Part shown: positions 55,023 through 63,425 of the stretch, piece by piece
How the letters are laid out: every line of letters starts with the position of its first letter
How positions within the stretch are numbered: the stretch's first letter is position 1
NCBI GenBank assembly: GCA_026988525.1
Contig: JALSLC010000035.1
Coordinates: 20,059 to 84,058 of the forward strand
Direction: 5' to 3'
DNA from: Archaeoglobaceae archaeon
Lineage (GTDB): Archaea; Halobacteriota; Archaeoglobi; Archaeoglobales; Archaeoglobaceae
Length of the DNA: 64,000 nt
Program-made: the position numbers and the translations under genes
Notes under the pieces: model-generated
What the model was told of the DNA's origin: nothing
The model's input: the letters and a program-made list of their open reading frames with translations, nothing else
The model's database searches: none

Positions 55023-55443
55023 AAGACTTATTATAAAAGATATTGAGAAGTGTGTTGGATGCGGAATATGTATGTATGCCTGTTCAAAAAGGAAGGGGGA
55101 AGCTGGTATAGATAGTTCTGGTATTCTCGCTGTTAGCTTAAGTGGTTTTGAAAGAGGTGCTACCGTAATATTCTGTAGAGCTTGCTTAGACGCTCCATGC
55201 GCTCAGGTCTGTCCTACTGGTGCCATGAGAGTTAGAGAGGGTGGAGGAGTAATTTACAACGAAAACGACTGTATAGGTTGCGGAAATTGTATAGATGCTT
55301 GCACAATTCATGCAATATTTAGAAGAAGAGATGGAAAACCAGCAGTATGCATACATTGTGGATACTGTGCTAAATATTGTCCTCATGGTGTCTTAGCTTA
55401 TGAAGAAGTAGAACCTGAAGAGTTTAGAAAAGTTATCGTCTGA
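55012..55443 (+). CDS. Polyferredoxin-like electron carrier next to AOR
   Basis: 143-residue iron-sulfur protein with four cysteine clusters: CVGCGICMYACS, CRACLDAPCAQVCP, CIGCGNCIDAC and CIHCGYCAKYCP, the HycB/DmsB-like four-cluster arrangement. Likely carries electrons for the AOR-type enzyme encoded 12 bp downstream. AGGTGAT stands four bases before ATG 55012. No signal peptide, so cytoplasmic. Confidence 0.92.
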   Translation: MKNKRLIIKDIEKCVGCGICMYACSKRKGEAGIDSSGILAVSLSGFERGATVIFCRACLDAPCAQVCPTGAMRVREGGGVIYNENDCIGCGNCIDACTIHAIFRRRDGKPAVCIHCGYCAKYCPHGVLAYEEVEPEEFRKVIV

Positions 55444-55455
55444 GGTGATATATTT

Positions 55456-57189
55456 ATGTTAACAAAAATTCTTTATATAGATACTTCAAAGTACAAATAC
55501 TGGGTAGAGGATAGAAAAGATCTATTCGAAGAATGGCTTGGTGGAACGGGAGTAGCTGTTCAATTAATGAAAGAAAACATGGATCCAAAAATAGATGCAT
55601 TCGATGAAGAATCTACAATTGTTTTTGCTGTTGGTCCTCTAAATTCAGCATATCCCTTAGCTTCAAAAACAGTAGCTATGTTCAAAAGTCCACTTACAGG
55701 GAATTTAGGAGAAAGTCATGCTGGTGGTAGAACTTCTACATCCATAGCAAATGCTGGATATGGTGCAATAGTGATTAAAGGTAAAAGTAAGAAACCCATA
55801 TACATTGTAATAGACAACGACAAAGTCTATTTTAGAGATGCAAGAGTTATATGGGGTATAGAAGATTCGCTTATAGTTGCCAGAATTATTGCAGAGAACG
55901 AAAGAGGAAGAGGAATTAGAAGCATTATGAGAATTGGGGGAGCTGGAGAAAAATTAGTAAGGTACGCATGCGTTACTACTGAAACATACAGACATTTCGG
56001 AAGACTCGGGCTTGGTGCGGTGTTAGGTTCTAAGAATATTAAGGCAATAGTAGTTATCGGTAGAGGATGCAGAAAAATAAAAGATAGAAAATCGTACAAA
56101 GAAATTTACGATGAAATATTCAAGCTTGCTACAAAATCTGATGCTATGAAAAAGTATCACTTGCTTGGAACAGCTGTTAATGTAAAACCACTAAACGAGA
56201 AAAAAGGTTTGCCTGTTATGAACTTAAAATCTACAAGCTTTGAGTATGCTGAAAACTTAAGTGGAGAAAGCTTAGCAGAAATTATAGGTAGAAGAATAGC
56301 ATGTGCTCATTGCCCAGTAGCGTGCATACACATAGCAGTTCTAAGATTACCATATGAAAATGAACCGTACTTCTACAAAACGCTAATGCTGTCCTATGAC
56401 TATGAACCTATATATTCCTTAGGTACTATGCTCGGAATGAAGACGAGAGAGGACTTTTTGAAAGTATTGTACAAAGTTGAAGCTTACGCTCTCGATGCTA
56501 TGACTACCGGTGTCTGTTTGGCTTGGGCCACAGAAGCAACTGAAAAAGGTCTTATCTCAGAAAAGGAAACCATAGTAAAATTAGAGTTTGGAAACAGTGA
56601 TGCTTACGCAGAGGCTGTTAAATATATAGTTCATCAACCAAACGAGTTTTATCGTATCCTTGCTCAAGGTGTTGAAAAAGCCTCAGAAGTTTACGGTGGA
56701 AAGGAGTTTGCTCTTGCATTTGGAGGAAATGAAATGCCGGGATATCATACAGGTTATGCCGCTCACATAGGCTATCTGATCGGTCTGAGGCATTCTCATC
56801 TTGATAATGCAGGATATTCTGTTGATCAGAAAATAGACAGTTATCCAAAGCCTGAGGAGTTGGTGCAAAAGTTGATGAAAGAAGAGCAATGGAGGCAGAT
56901 ACTTTCAAGTTTGGTTGTATGCTTCTTTGCAAGAGGAATATACAAACCAGAAATAGTTTGTAAAGCATTAAAGCCAATTGGAATTGAAATTGAAGAAAAT
57001 GAACTGAATAAACTTGGTGAAAAGATATACTTTGAAAAACTAAGATTAAAGAAGGCGATGGGATTTGACGCTAAGAAACTTAGAATACCAGAAAGAATAT
57101 TTGAGACTGAAACTCCACATGGAAAACTTGAAAAAGAATATATTAACCAAGCATTAGAATACTTTGCAAAAGTTGTGGAGAACTGCTAA
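55456..57189 (+). CDS. Aldehyde ferredoxin oxidoreductase-family tungsten enzyme
   Basis: 577-residue member of the AOR family, binding a bis-pyranopterin tungsten (or molybdenum) centre and one [4Fe-4S] cluster. Features are the N-terminal LGGTGVAVQLMKEN, the pterin loop KSPLTGNLGESHAGGRTSTSIANAGYGAIVIKG, RLGLGAVLGSKNIKAI, cluster cysteines in CAHCPVAC, and the fourth Cys in SSLVVCFFARG. Substrate undetermined; divergent AORs oxidise aldehydes or reduce carboxylic acids. GAGGTGATATATTT before the ATG. Follows phosphoribulokinase and ferredoxin in one operon; moaC at 18 kb supplies the cofactor. Confidence 0.94.
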   Translation: MLTKILYIDTSKYKYWVEDRKDLFEEWLGGTGVAVQLMKENMDPKIDAFDEESTIVFAVGPLNSAYPLASKTVAMFKSPLTGNLGESHAGGRTSTSIANAGYGAIVIKGKSKKPIYIVIDNDKVYFRDARVIWGIEDSLIVARIIAENERGRGIRSIMRIGGAGEKLVRYACVTTETYRHFGRLGLGAVLGSKNIKAIVVIGRGCRKIKDRKSYKEIYDEIFKLATKSDAMKKYHLLGTAVNVKPLNEKKGLPVMNLKSTSFEYAENLSGESLAEIIGRRIACAHCPVACIHIAVLRLPYENEPYFYKTLMLSYDYEPIYSLGTMLGMKTREDFLKVLYKVEAYALDAMTTGVCLAWATEATEKGLISEKETIVKLEFGNSDAYAEAVKYIVHQPNEFYRILAQGVEKASEVYGGKEFALAFGGNEMPGYHTGYAAHIGYLIGLRHSHLDNAGYSVDQKIDSYPKPEELVQKLMKEEQWRQILSSLVVCFFARGIYKPEIVCKALKPIGIEIEENELNKLGEKIYFEKLRLKKAMGFDAKKLRIPERIFETETPHGKLEKEYINQALEYFAKVVENC

Positions 57190-57290
57190 TTTTTTTGATT
57201 TTTACAATTTTTACACTAAATTTGCTAAATTTAAATTTATATATAATTTATAGTAATTTCATTAATTTTTAAAAATTTTTAAAAAGTATG
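57190..57290. other. Very A+T-rich stretch next to an ORB-like element
   Basis: About 100 bp of almost only A and T after the AOR stop, with T-runs serving as terminator and then TTTAAATTTATATATAATTTATA. Borders the ORB-like box at 57291 on the side of its G-run. Compatible with an unwinding element, or just an archaeal terminator. Confidence 0.4.
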
Positions 57291-57291
57291 G

Positions 57292-57313
57292 TACCCCTTT
57301 ATTTCCTGTGGAA
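57292..57313 (-). other. ORB-like element 1
   Basis: Minus strand reads TTCCACAGGAAATAAAGGGG followed by T. This has the layout of the archaeal origin recognition box: imperfect dyad TTCCANNNGAAA and a G-run after four bases. Twenty bases are identical with element 2. Lies in the intergenic region upstream of the receiver gene. Confidence 0.7.
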
Positions 57314-57327
57314 CTTACTATGGGTAA

Positions 57328-57376
57328 TTTTTAAATACCATCAGGAGTAAGTTTAATAATGGTAATTATTATTACC
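57328..57376 (+). promoter_or_regulatory. Promoter and palindrome of the receiver gene
   Basis: TATA-like ATTTTTAAATACC at 57328-57340 predicts a start near 57362, where the palindrome GGTAAT-tatt-ATTACC (57361-57376) lies. A repressor bound there would block initiation. The TATA region itself is flanked by a looser ATGGGTA/TACCAT dyad. Confidence 0.45.
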
Positions 57377-57392
57377 AAGGATGGTGATTATA

Positions 57393-57755
57393 GTGAAAGA
57401 TAAACCAAATGTGTTGATAGTAGATGATGAACCAAGTATAAGAGAATCTATAAAGTTGATACTTGGAAACAAATTTGAAGTATTAGAAGCAACAAACGGT
57501 TTTGAAGGTATTGAATTATATAAAAAATACAAACCAGATATAGTGTTAATGGACTTAATGATGCCTCTAATGAATGGAGTTGAAGCTACAAAAAAGATAA
57601 TTGAATTTGATCCAAACGCAGTAATACTAATAATAACAGCTTACTCTGAAAAAAAAGGAGAAGAAGCTATTAAAGCTGGAGCAAAGGCAATTTTACCAAA
57701 ACCATTTAGAAGAAAGGAGCTTATAGAATTTATAAACAAATTTATAAAGAAGTAA
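57393..57755 (+). CDS. Single-domain response regulator (CheY-like)
   Basis: 120-residue receiver domain: acidic pocket VDDEPS, phospho-acceptor Asp in IVLMDLMMPLMNG, Thr in LIITAYS and Lys in LPKPFRRKEL. No output domain. GTG 57393 is taken as start, four bases after GGTGAT. It opens a plus-strand signalling cluster with a FIST protein and a histidine kinase (58841), its likely phospho-donor. Confidence 0.94.
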   Translation: MKDKPNVLIVDDEPSIRESIKLILGNKFEVLEATNGFEGIELYKKYKPDIVLMDLMMPLMNGVEATKKIIEFDPNAVILIITAYSEKKGEEAIKAGAKAILPKPFRRKELIEFINKFIKK

Positions 57756-57758
57756 CAT

Positions 57759-57780
57759 GACCCCTTTATTTCCTGTGGAG
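57759..57780 (-). other. ORB-like element 2
   Basis: Minus strand reads TCCACAGGAAATAAAGGGGT, identical over 20 bases with element 1, 467 bp away in the same orientation. It sits in the 33 bp gap between two co-directional genes, not a promoter position. The plus-strand GTGGAG end may double as ribosome site of the FIST gene. Confidence 0.7.
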
Positions 57781-57788
57781 ATTGAATT

Positions 57789-58838
57789 ATGAATGAAGTT
57801 TGTTTGGTGCATGGAAAAAACATAGTTAAAGTTGCAGAAAAGATTGATTTTAATCCAGATTTTGCAATAGTTTATACTACTGAAAATTTAGATGAGAATA
57901 CAGTTAAAAATTTAAAAAACATAATAAATTGCCCATTTATAGGCTGTTATACTGAAGAAATGATAATAAATGGAAAACTCAAAAAAGGTACAGGTATTTT
58001 AGCATTAAAAGGTGTAAAAGCAATTACAGAAACCACATCATCACCAGAAAAAGCTGGAAGAAGTATTAGTATTTTAGAAAAAGGAAGTACTATAATTTTT
58101 ACAAGTTGGATGAATAAAAATATATCAAGATTTCTCAGATTGTTTTACAATCAGCTTAGTTACAACTTTAGTTACATTGGAGGGTGTGTGGGAAAATATA
58201 AGGAAAGAAAATCAATTCATTTTACTGATAAAGGTATTGGAGAAAGAGAAGGTAGTTTTGCAGGAATAAATATTAACATGAAAATATCTTATGATCATGG
58301 ATGGGATGTTTTTTCTGGTCCTTATATTATTACAAAATCTTTTGAAAATTTAATATGTGAATTAGATGGAAAAAACGCAATAGATGTTTATTGTAGAGCT
58401 ACTGGTTGTTGTATAGAAGATTTTGAAAAATGTAGGAAGTTTCATCCTTTTGGTTTTCTGTATGCTCTTGGGGAATATATTTTAAGATCGCCAATTAATT
58501 TTAAAGATGAGTGTATAGAAATGCTGAGCGATTTACCTAATAGTTCTGTAACAGTAGTTATGAATTGTGAAGTTGAAGATATACTAAATGCAGCAGAAAA
58601 TGCAGCTATGAATTCAATAGCTGGTTTAGATAATTCAAAATTTGCTTTAATTTTTGATTGTATTTCAAGAAAAGAAATCTTAGGAAAACTATTTAAAGAG
58701 GAAATAAAAATATTTGATGAAATTATTGATATCCCATATATTGGTATTCTTAGTATAGGGGAATTTATTTCTACAGAAAAAATTTATATTCCAAACTTTC
58801 ATAATAAGACTGTAGTCATTTCAGTTGGGGTGTATTAG
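57789..58838 (+). CDS. FIST-domain sensory protein
   Basis: 349-residue protein with FIST N and FIST C domains, an intracellular sensory module thought to bind small ligands such as amino acids. FIST N covers about 20-190 (NCPFIGCYTEEMIINGK, SYIGGCVGKYKERKSIHFTDKGI) and FIST C about 205-345 (GPYIITKSFENLICELDGKNAIDVYC, VTVVMNCEVEDILNAAENAAMNSI). No enzymatic motif. Between a receiver and a histidine kinase, so it presumably feeds ligand information into that pair. Confidence 0.88.
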   Translation: MNEVCLVHGKNIVKVAEKIDFNPDFAIVYTTENLDENTVKNLKNIINCPFIGCYTEEMIINGKLKKGTGILALKGVKAITETTSSPEKAGRSISILEKGSTIIFTSWMNKNISRFLRLFYNQLSYNFSYIGGCVGKYKERKSIHFTDKGIGEREGSFAGININMKISYDHGWDVFSGPYIITKSFENLICELDGKNAIDVYCRATGCCIEDFEKCRKFHPFGFLYALGEYILRSPINFKDECIEMLSDLPNSSVTVVMNCEVEDILNAAENAAMNSIAGLDNSKFALIFDCISRKEILGKLFKEEIKIFDEIIDIPYIGILSIGEFISTEKIYIPNFHNKTVVISVGVY

Positions 58839-58840
58839 CT

Positions 58841-60808
58841 ATGAATGTAGCAGAAAACTTAATGTTATATGAAATGCTTAATATTAAGAATACATCAGAT
58901 TTGAGAGAGTTTGGAGAAGAAATAGCAGAAAAATGCTCACGATTATTATACCTAAAAAGATTTTGTTTGAAAATTGTTGTTGAAAAACCCACTTACTTCT
59001 TAGTTGGTTTTAAAGATGGTGACGAAGCTGAAAAAATTATAAAAAACATGAAAGACAGAGGAAATGTTTTCTTTTATGAATTTGAAAATGGATATATATA
59101 CATAGAAATTTCTGAAAGATTAAATTGCAATTTGAGAAGATTAGTCTTATTGCTATCAAAAAGAATAGAAGAGATAGTAGAAAAAATTTTAGCAGAAGAA
59201 AATAAGATAAAATTTGAAAGATTAAAGACACTTGTAAATTCCATACCTGATGCAGTAGTAATTTTAGATTATGATGGGAGAATTGTTAAATACAATATGA
59301 AGTTCCTTGAAATTACAGGTTTAACACCAAGTATTATAGGTAATAAAATACAAAAATATTTTGAACATGAAAAAGAAAAATTTGAGAAAACTCTTGAACT
59401 TTGGAAAAGAAGAAAACTCAATAAAATAAAAATAAAAATTGGAAGTAAATATTTTGAAGGAAATCCGGGAATTATAGAGGATGAAAATAAAATCATAGTA
59501 ATTTTTAGAGATGTGACAGATATAGAACTTATAAATAAAAGATTACAGAAATTAGTTGATTGTTTAAGAAGTTGTATATTTATGAAAGATGAGAATCTTA
59601 GATATATTCTTGTAAATAACTCTTTTTCAAAATTTGTAAATAAACCAAAAGAGGAAATAATAGGTAAAAATGATTTAGAAGTTCTACCTCCTGAATTAGC
59701 AAACAAATTTAGAGAATTAGATTTAGAAATATTAAAAACAAAGAAAAGCAGTAATTTTGAAGTTCAAATAAACAAAAATGGTACTAAATACTTTGAAGGC
59801 TATGAATTACCGATAGTTGATAGTGGTAATGTAAAATACATAGTTGGTGTAATAAGAGATGTAACAGACAAAAAGATTGTTGAAAATTTAAAGAGATTGA
59901 AAACTTTACTTGATTATTCAGAAGATATCATATTTGTGGTTGATGATGAATGGAAAATTGTAGATATGAATTACAAAGCTAAGGAATTACTGAAGAATTA
60001 CCAGAGTGATGATATAAAAAGTATAATTAAAGGAAGTTGGACTGAAAAATTTGAAGGTTATATATCCGATAAAGTTTTTCTAATTAATGTTAAGTCAGCT
60101 ATTTTTAATGATAAGAAGTATAGAATTATCATAGCAAAAGATATAACAGAATTGAAAAAAATCGAAAAGAAATTAAAGGATATGAATAAACAATTAAAGT
60201 TTATGAATAGATTACTTAGACATGATATAAGTAACAATATAACAGCAATAATAGGCTTTTTAGAAGCATATAGAGAAACAGGAAAAGAGATATACTTAGA
60301 TAAAATAGAATCAATTATTGATTCCTGTATCGAGCTTATAAGCAACGTTAGAGATATTGAAAATGCTTTAAAAGAAGAGTTAAAAATTATAGATATAAAA
60401 TATATTTTAGAAAGAAGTTTAGAAAATATTAAAAATAAGAATGTTAATGTTAGTTTAAAAATTAAATGTGATGATATGAAAGTAAAAGCAGATAACTTAG
60501 TTTATTCTGTATTTGATAATATATTAAAAAATGCTATTCAACACAATCCTGAAAAGAATAAAATAATAAATGTTGAAGTTACATGTGATGAAAAATTTGT
60601 TATTGTTAAAATAGCAGATAATGGTCAGGGAATACCAGATAAATTTAAGAAATATATTTTTGATAAAGGATTTAAATATGGTAAAAATGGTAGGACTGGT
60701 ATGGGTTTATATATTGTAAAACTTTTAATGGATAAGTATGGTGGAGAGGTAGAAGTTAAAGATAACAAACCAAAAGGTTCAATATTTGTACTTAAATTTA
60801 GGAAATAA
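58841..60808 (+). CDS. Soluble multi-PAS histidine kinase
   Basis: 655-residue sensor kinase without membrane helices. A FIST-associated N-terminal region (1-125) is followed by three PAS domains (about 128-230, 232-345, 350-440; RDVTDIEL, RDVTDKKI, KDITELKK ends), a HisKA-like helix pair with phospho-acceptor His in RLLRHDISNNITAIIGF (about 460), and a HATPase domain (N-box FDNILKNAIQHNP, G1 IADNGQGIP, G2 GRTGMGLYIVKLL). Two bp behind the FIST gene. Probable target is the receiver at 57.4 kb. Very A+T-rich. Confidence 0.93.
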   Translation: MNVAENLMLYEMLNIKNTSDLREFGEEIAEKCSRLLYLKRFCLKIVVEKPTYFLVGFKDGDEAEKIIKNMKDRGNVFFYEFENGYIYIEISERLNCNLRRLVLLLSKRIEEIVEKILAEENKIKFERLKTLVNSIPDAVVILDYDGRIVKYNMKFLEITGLTPSIIGNKIQKYFEHEKEKFEKTLELWKRRKLNKIKIKIGSKYFEGNPGIIEDENKIIVIFRDVTDIELINKRLQKLVDCLRSCIFMKDENLRYILVNNSFSKFVNKPKEEIIGKNDLEVLPPELANKFRELDLEILKTKKSSNFEVQINKNGTKYFEGYELPIVDSGNVKYIVGVIRDVTDKKIVENLKRLKTLLDYSEDIIFVVDDEWKIVDMNYKAKELLKNYQSDDIKSIIKGSWTEKFEGYISDKVFLINVKSAIFNDKKYRIIIAKDITELKKIEKKLKDMNKQLKFMNRLLRHDISNNITAIIGFLEAYRETGKEIYLDKIESIIDSCIELISNVRDIENALKEELKIIDIKYILERSLENIKNKNVNVSLKIKCDDMKVKADNLVYSVFDNILKNAIQHNPEKNKIINVEVTCDEKFVIVKIADNGQGIPDKFKKYIFDKGFKYGKNGRTGMGLYIVKLLMDKYGGEVEVKDNKPKGSIFVLKFRK

Positions 60809-60909
60809 GATCAAATATAAAAAAATTATCCGCCTTTTTTACAGACAAAAAAATTTAAAAATATTTTGATAATAAATAATGCTGAAAAATTACAAAAATG
60901 GTGTAGAAC

Positions 60910-62568
60910 GTGGAGAAGCTTAAAAAAATAATAGAAAATATACCATGCCCGGCATATATATTAGATAGAAACCTTAAAGTTGTAGTCTGGAATAAAGAAT
61001 GCGAAAAAATATCTGGATTATCTCAGGTAGAAGTTTTGAATACTTCTAATTTCTGGAAGTTATATGGTAAAAGAATAAAAACTCCTGCAATAAAATTGAA
61101 AAATAGTGATAAAATTGAAATGGAAGAAAATATAAAAATTAATAATAAAACTTATAGCGTTTATGCGTATAAATTTGAGGATTATATTGTTGAAATAATA
61201 AAAAATATTAAATTTCAACCTAAATCTATTGAGAAAAAACATAACCACCAAATTTACCATTTAAATAAAATTTTATTAAAAATGATAAATAAATATTTAA
61301 ATAAAATATTTAACATTAAAAATTATAATTTTTATTTAAAAATAAATAATGGAATGATTTCAGTTATAGAAAACATAAAATTTAGTGATACTAACTATAA
61401 AATAATAAATAGTATATCAAACAATATATTTAAAATAAAAATTGACAAGCATGTATGCATTCTTATAGATAAAGAGAAATACAGATTAATTATATTTGAT
61501 GAAAATTCTCTAACTTATAATAACTTTGAACAATTAATATTATTATTAGACATTATTACTGAAATAGTAGTGGACTACTTAAAACTTAGTAATGAATTGC
61601 ATATATTTAAAAGTTTAATTGATAAATCTAATGAGGGTATTTTAATTTTAGATGAAAAGTTAAATATTTTAAGTGCAAATAAAATTTTTGAAAAAATGAT
61701 TAAAAGAAAAGTATTAGGTTTAAATTTAAAAGATATTATACTTGATTTTAAAAAATTTGAAAAATCGATAAATAATGTATTTTATAAAGGTAAAAGTTTT
61801 TGTAAAATTAAAATATATAATGAATTAGGAGAAAGTATTAATTGTTTTGTTAGAATTTACAGAATTTCAAATTATATTTGTTGTCTATTTACTGAAGAGA
61901 AAATTACAAGTTTTTATAATTATGCTAAAAATATTATTTTATCTGAAAATAGTTATTTGAGATTATGCTTAAAAATTAGCAAACTTATTGATAAACAATT
62001 TGATACTTTGTTTACATGGTATTATATAAATGGAAAATTTTATCAAACTAAAAAATATAAATATAATTTAAAAAATTATATAGATAAAATATCGTGCATA
62101 GTTAATTCAAAGAACTGTAAAGATTGTTATATATGTAAGATCTACAATGAATGTTATTACTTTTCTTACATAATTAGTGAAAGGCCAAAAATTGTTTTTG
62201 GAATAGTCTTTAAAAGAAAGCCTGAAAAAAGAGTTTTAAATTCGATAATAAATGTTTTAAGTTTTGTTAAATTTTCTATTAAACATAAGATTATTGAAGA
62301 AAATTTGTTAAAAATAACTTGTGAAATTGTAAAATGTATAGAAGAAATAAATGTGTGTAGTGATAAATTTTTAAATCCTCTTTTTGGTTCTTATCTACTT
62401 ATTGATACAATTTTGAACTCAGAAGATATTAAATTAGATGAAGTTAAAGAAAAGTTAAAAATAATAGAAAAGTCACTTGAAAAAATGAATGAATATTTAA
62501 ATAAAATAAGAGTTCTTGAAAACAAATTTAATAAATTATTAGATAAAATAGACGTATTTATAAATTAA
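60910..62568 (+). CDS. PAS protein with degenerate kinase helix region
   Basis: 552-residue soluble protein, the most A+T-rich gene here. An N-terminal PAS (about 5-100; IPCPAYILDRNLKVVVWNKECEKISG), a Lys/Asn/Ile-rich region, a second PAS (about 235-330; SNEGILILDEKLNILSANKIFEKM), and a GAF-like stretch with the cysteine group CKDCYICKIYNEC (about 400) are seen. The C-terminal KFLNPLFGSYLLIDTIL helix resembles the dimerisation helix of histidine kinases but lacks the phospho-His, and no ATPase domain follows. Start GTG 60910. Possibly a partner or inhibitor of the preceding kinase. Confidence 0.75.
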   Translation: MEKLKKIIENIPCPAYILDRNLKVVVWNKECEKISGLSQVEVLNTSNFWKLYGKRIKTPAIKLKNSDKIEMEENIKINNKTYSVYAYKFEDYIVEIIKNIKFQPKSIEKKHNHQIYHLNKILLKMINKYLNKIFNIKNYNFYLKINNGMISVIENIKFSDTNYKIINSISNNIFKIKIDKHVCILIDKEKYRLIIFDENSLTYNNFEQLILLLDIITEIVVDYLKLSNELHIFKSLIDKSNEGILILDEKLNILSANKIFEKMIKRKVLGLNLKDIILDFKKFEKSINNVFYKGKSFCKIKIYNELGESINCFVRIYRISNYICCLFTEEKITSFYNYAKNIILSENSYLRLCLKISKLIDKQFDTLFTWYYINGKFYQTKKYKYNLKNYIDKISCIVNSKNCKDCYICKIYNECYYFSYIISERPKIVFGIVFKRKPEKRVLNSIINVLSFVKFSIKHKIIEENLLKITCEIVKCIEEINVCSDKFLNPLFGSYLLIDTILNSEDIKLDEVKEKLKIIEKSLEKMNEYLNKIRVLENKFNKLLDKIDVFIN

Positions 62569-62569
62569 T

Positions 62570-62830
62570 TTAATCTTCGACTGATATTCTCTCTAGTTGG
62601 CTTGATACATTCCAGATTAAAGTTCTTACATGCATAGGTATGTTTGGATCCGAAGCTATATCTTCGAGAATGGATATAGCTGATGCAGCTCTTACAGCTA
62701 AGCTACCTTCTCCATGTAGTAAATTTTCTTTAATTTCTCCAGCTACTCTTCTTATATTTCTTGGTACAGTATCATCTTGGATAATTCTATCTAAAACTTC
62801 CAGTACACTATCTGGAACTTCTTTGGCCAA
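62570..62830 (-). CDS. UPF0147 family protein
   Basis: 86-residue helical archaeal protein: VLEVLDRIIQDDTVPRNIRR, then AVRAASAISILEDIASDPNIP and HVRTLIWNVSSQLE. The fold resembles HEAT-type repeats. No function is known. Start TTG 62830 after a strong GGGGGTGG site. Convergent with the PAS gene (1 bp apart) and divergent from the zinc-ribbon gene. Confidence 0.93.
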   Translation of the reverse strand: MAKEVPDSVLEVLDRIIQDDTVPRNIRRVAGEIKENLLHGEGSLAVRAASAISILEDIASDPNIPMHVRTLIWNVSSQLERISVED

Positions 62831-62882
62831 ATTACCACCCCCAGAAGTGAAGTTTTAAGTTCAGTTCATGTAAAGAAGTTAC

Positions 62883-63308
62883 ATGGAGGATAAAAAAATT
62901 TCGGAGATGGCTGAACTTTTATTTAAAGGTGCAAAAATGTTATCACAATACTGCCCAGATTGTAAAGTACCACTTTTTCAAAAAGATGAAAGAGTCTTTT
63001 GTCCACTTTGTGGTAGAGATGTTGTTTTTGAAAATAACTTAGACGCTAATAAATTAGATCAAAAATCTGAGATAGCTTCTAAGGAAGTTCCACACGAAAT
63101 AAAGGGGTGTGAGAAAGTTGAAGAAAAAATTGAGGATGTAAATAATTTACTAAAAGCTTTAAAATCAGTAGAAAAGGCTATATTAAAAGTTTGTAAAAAA
63201 ATAGAAGAAGATAATGACTTTATTTCAATGGAGAAAAGAATAAAAATAGTTAAAGAGCTAATAGAAATTCATGAGATGTTAAAAAAGCTAAATTCTGATT
63301 TCCAGTAG
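62883..63308 (+). CDS. Sjogren/scleroderma autoantigen-1-type zinc-ribbon protein
   Basis: 141-residue protein of the p27/SSSCA1 family. The zinc ribbon is CPDCKVPLFQ...VFCPLCGRD (about 24-45), preceded by an ISEMAELLFKGAKML helix. The rest is charged and coiled (KSVEKAILKVCKKIEE). Archaeal role unknown. Leaderless, TTTTAAG about 28 bp upstream. It contains ORB-like element 3 in its coding part and element 4 over its stop codon. Confidence 0.9.
   Translation: MEDKKISEMAELLFKGAKMLSQYCPDCKVPLFQKDERVFCPLCGRDVVFENNLDANKLDQKSEIASKEVPHEIKGCEKVEEKIEDVNNLLKALKSVEKAILKVCKKIEEDNDFISMEKRIKIVKELIEIHEMLKKLNSDFQ
63088..63108 (+). other. ORB-like element 3
   Basis: Plus strand TTCCACACGAAATAAAGGGG followed by T, one base different from elements 1 and 2. 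Lies inside the zinc-ribbon gene (codons for VPHEIKG), so it is not a transcription signal of an ordinary kind. Orientation opposite to elements 1 and 2. Confidence 0.65.
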
Positions 63309-63320
63309 AAACGATGGGGT
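63300..63320 (+). other. ORB-like element 4
   Basis: Plus strand TTCCAGTAGAAACGATGGGG followed by T. Matches the classical archaeal box (TTCCAGTGGAAACGAA-type with G-run) closely. Covers the stop codon of the zinc-ribbon gene and borders the A+T-rich TAATAATTTTTATATATAAA. Same orientation as element 3, 212 bp apart. Confidence 0.65.
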
Positions 63321-63359
63321 ACCTGTCTAATAATTTTTATATATAAATTATTTTGCGTT

Positions 63360-63389
63360 GTTTTAGTTTTATTAAGGTCTAATTCTAAC
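63360..63389 (-). repeat. Decayed CRISPR repeat remnant
   Basis: Thirty bases ending AAGGTCTAATTCTAAC, 20 of 30 identical to the array repeat, most differences being transitions. It is followed by a spacer-sized 36 bp interval before the next repeat. Best read as an old leader-distal unit in decay. Confidence 0.55.
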
Positions 63390-63425
63390 CAGTATTATTT
63401 AGCTGAGGTAAAAAAGAGTAAATGA

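Noticed and set aside
57292..57780. The 20 bp direct repeat as a shared promoter operator
   Set aside because: The second copy lies between two co-directional genes without a TATA box, and further copies lie in and at the end of a coding region; the match to origin boxes explains all four better.
63309..63425. Left flank of the CRISPR array as the leader
   Set aside because: The crRNA handle reads on the minus strand and the degenerate repeats are at this end, so this is the distal side.
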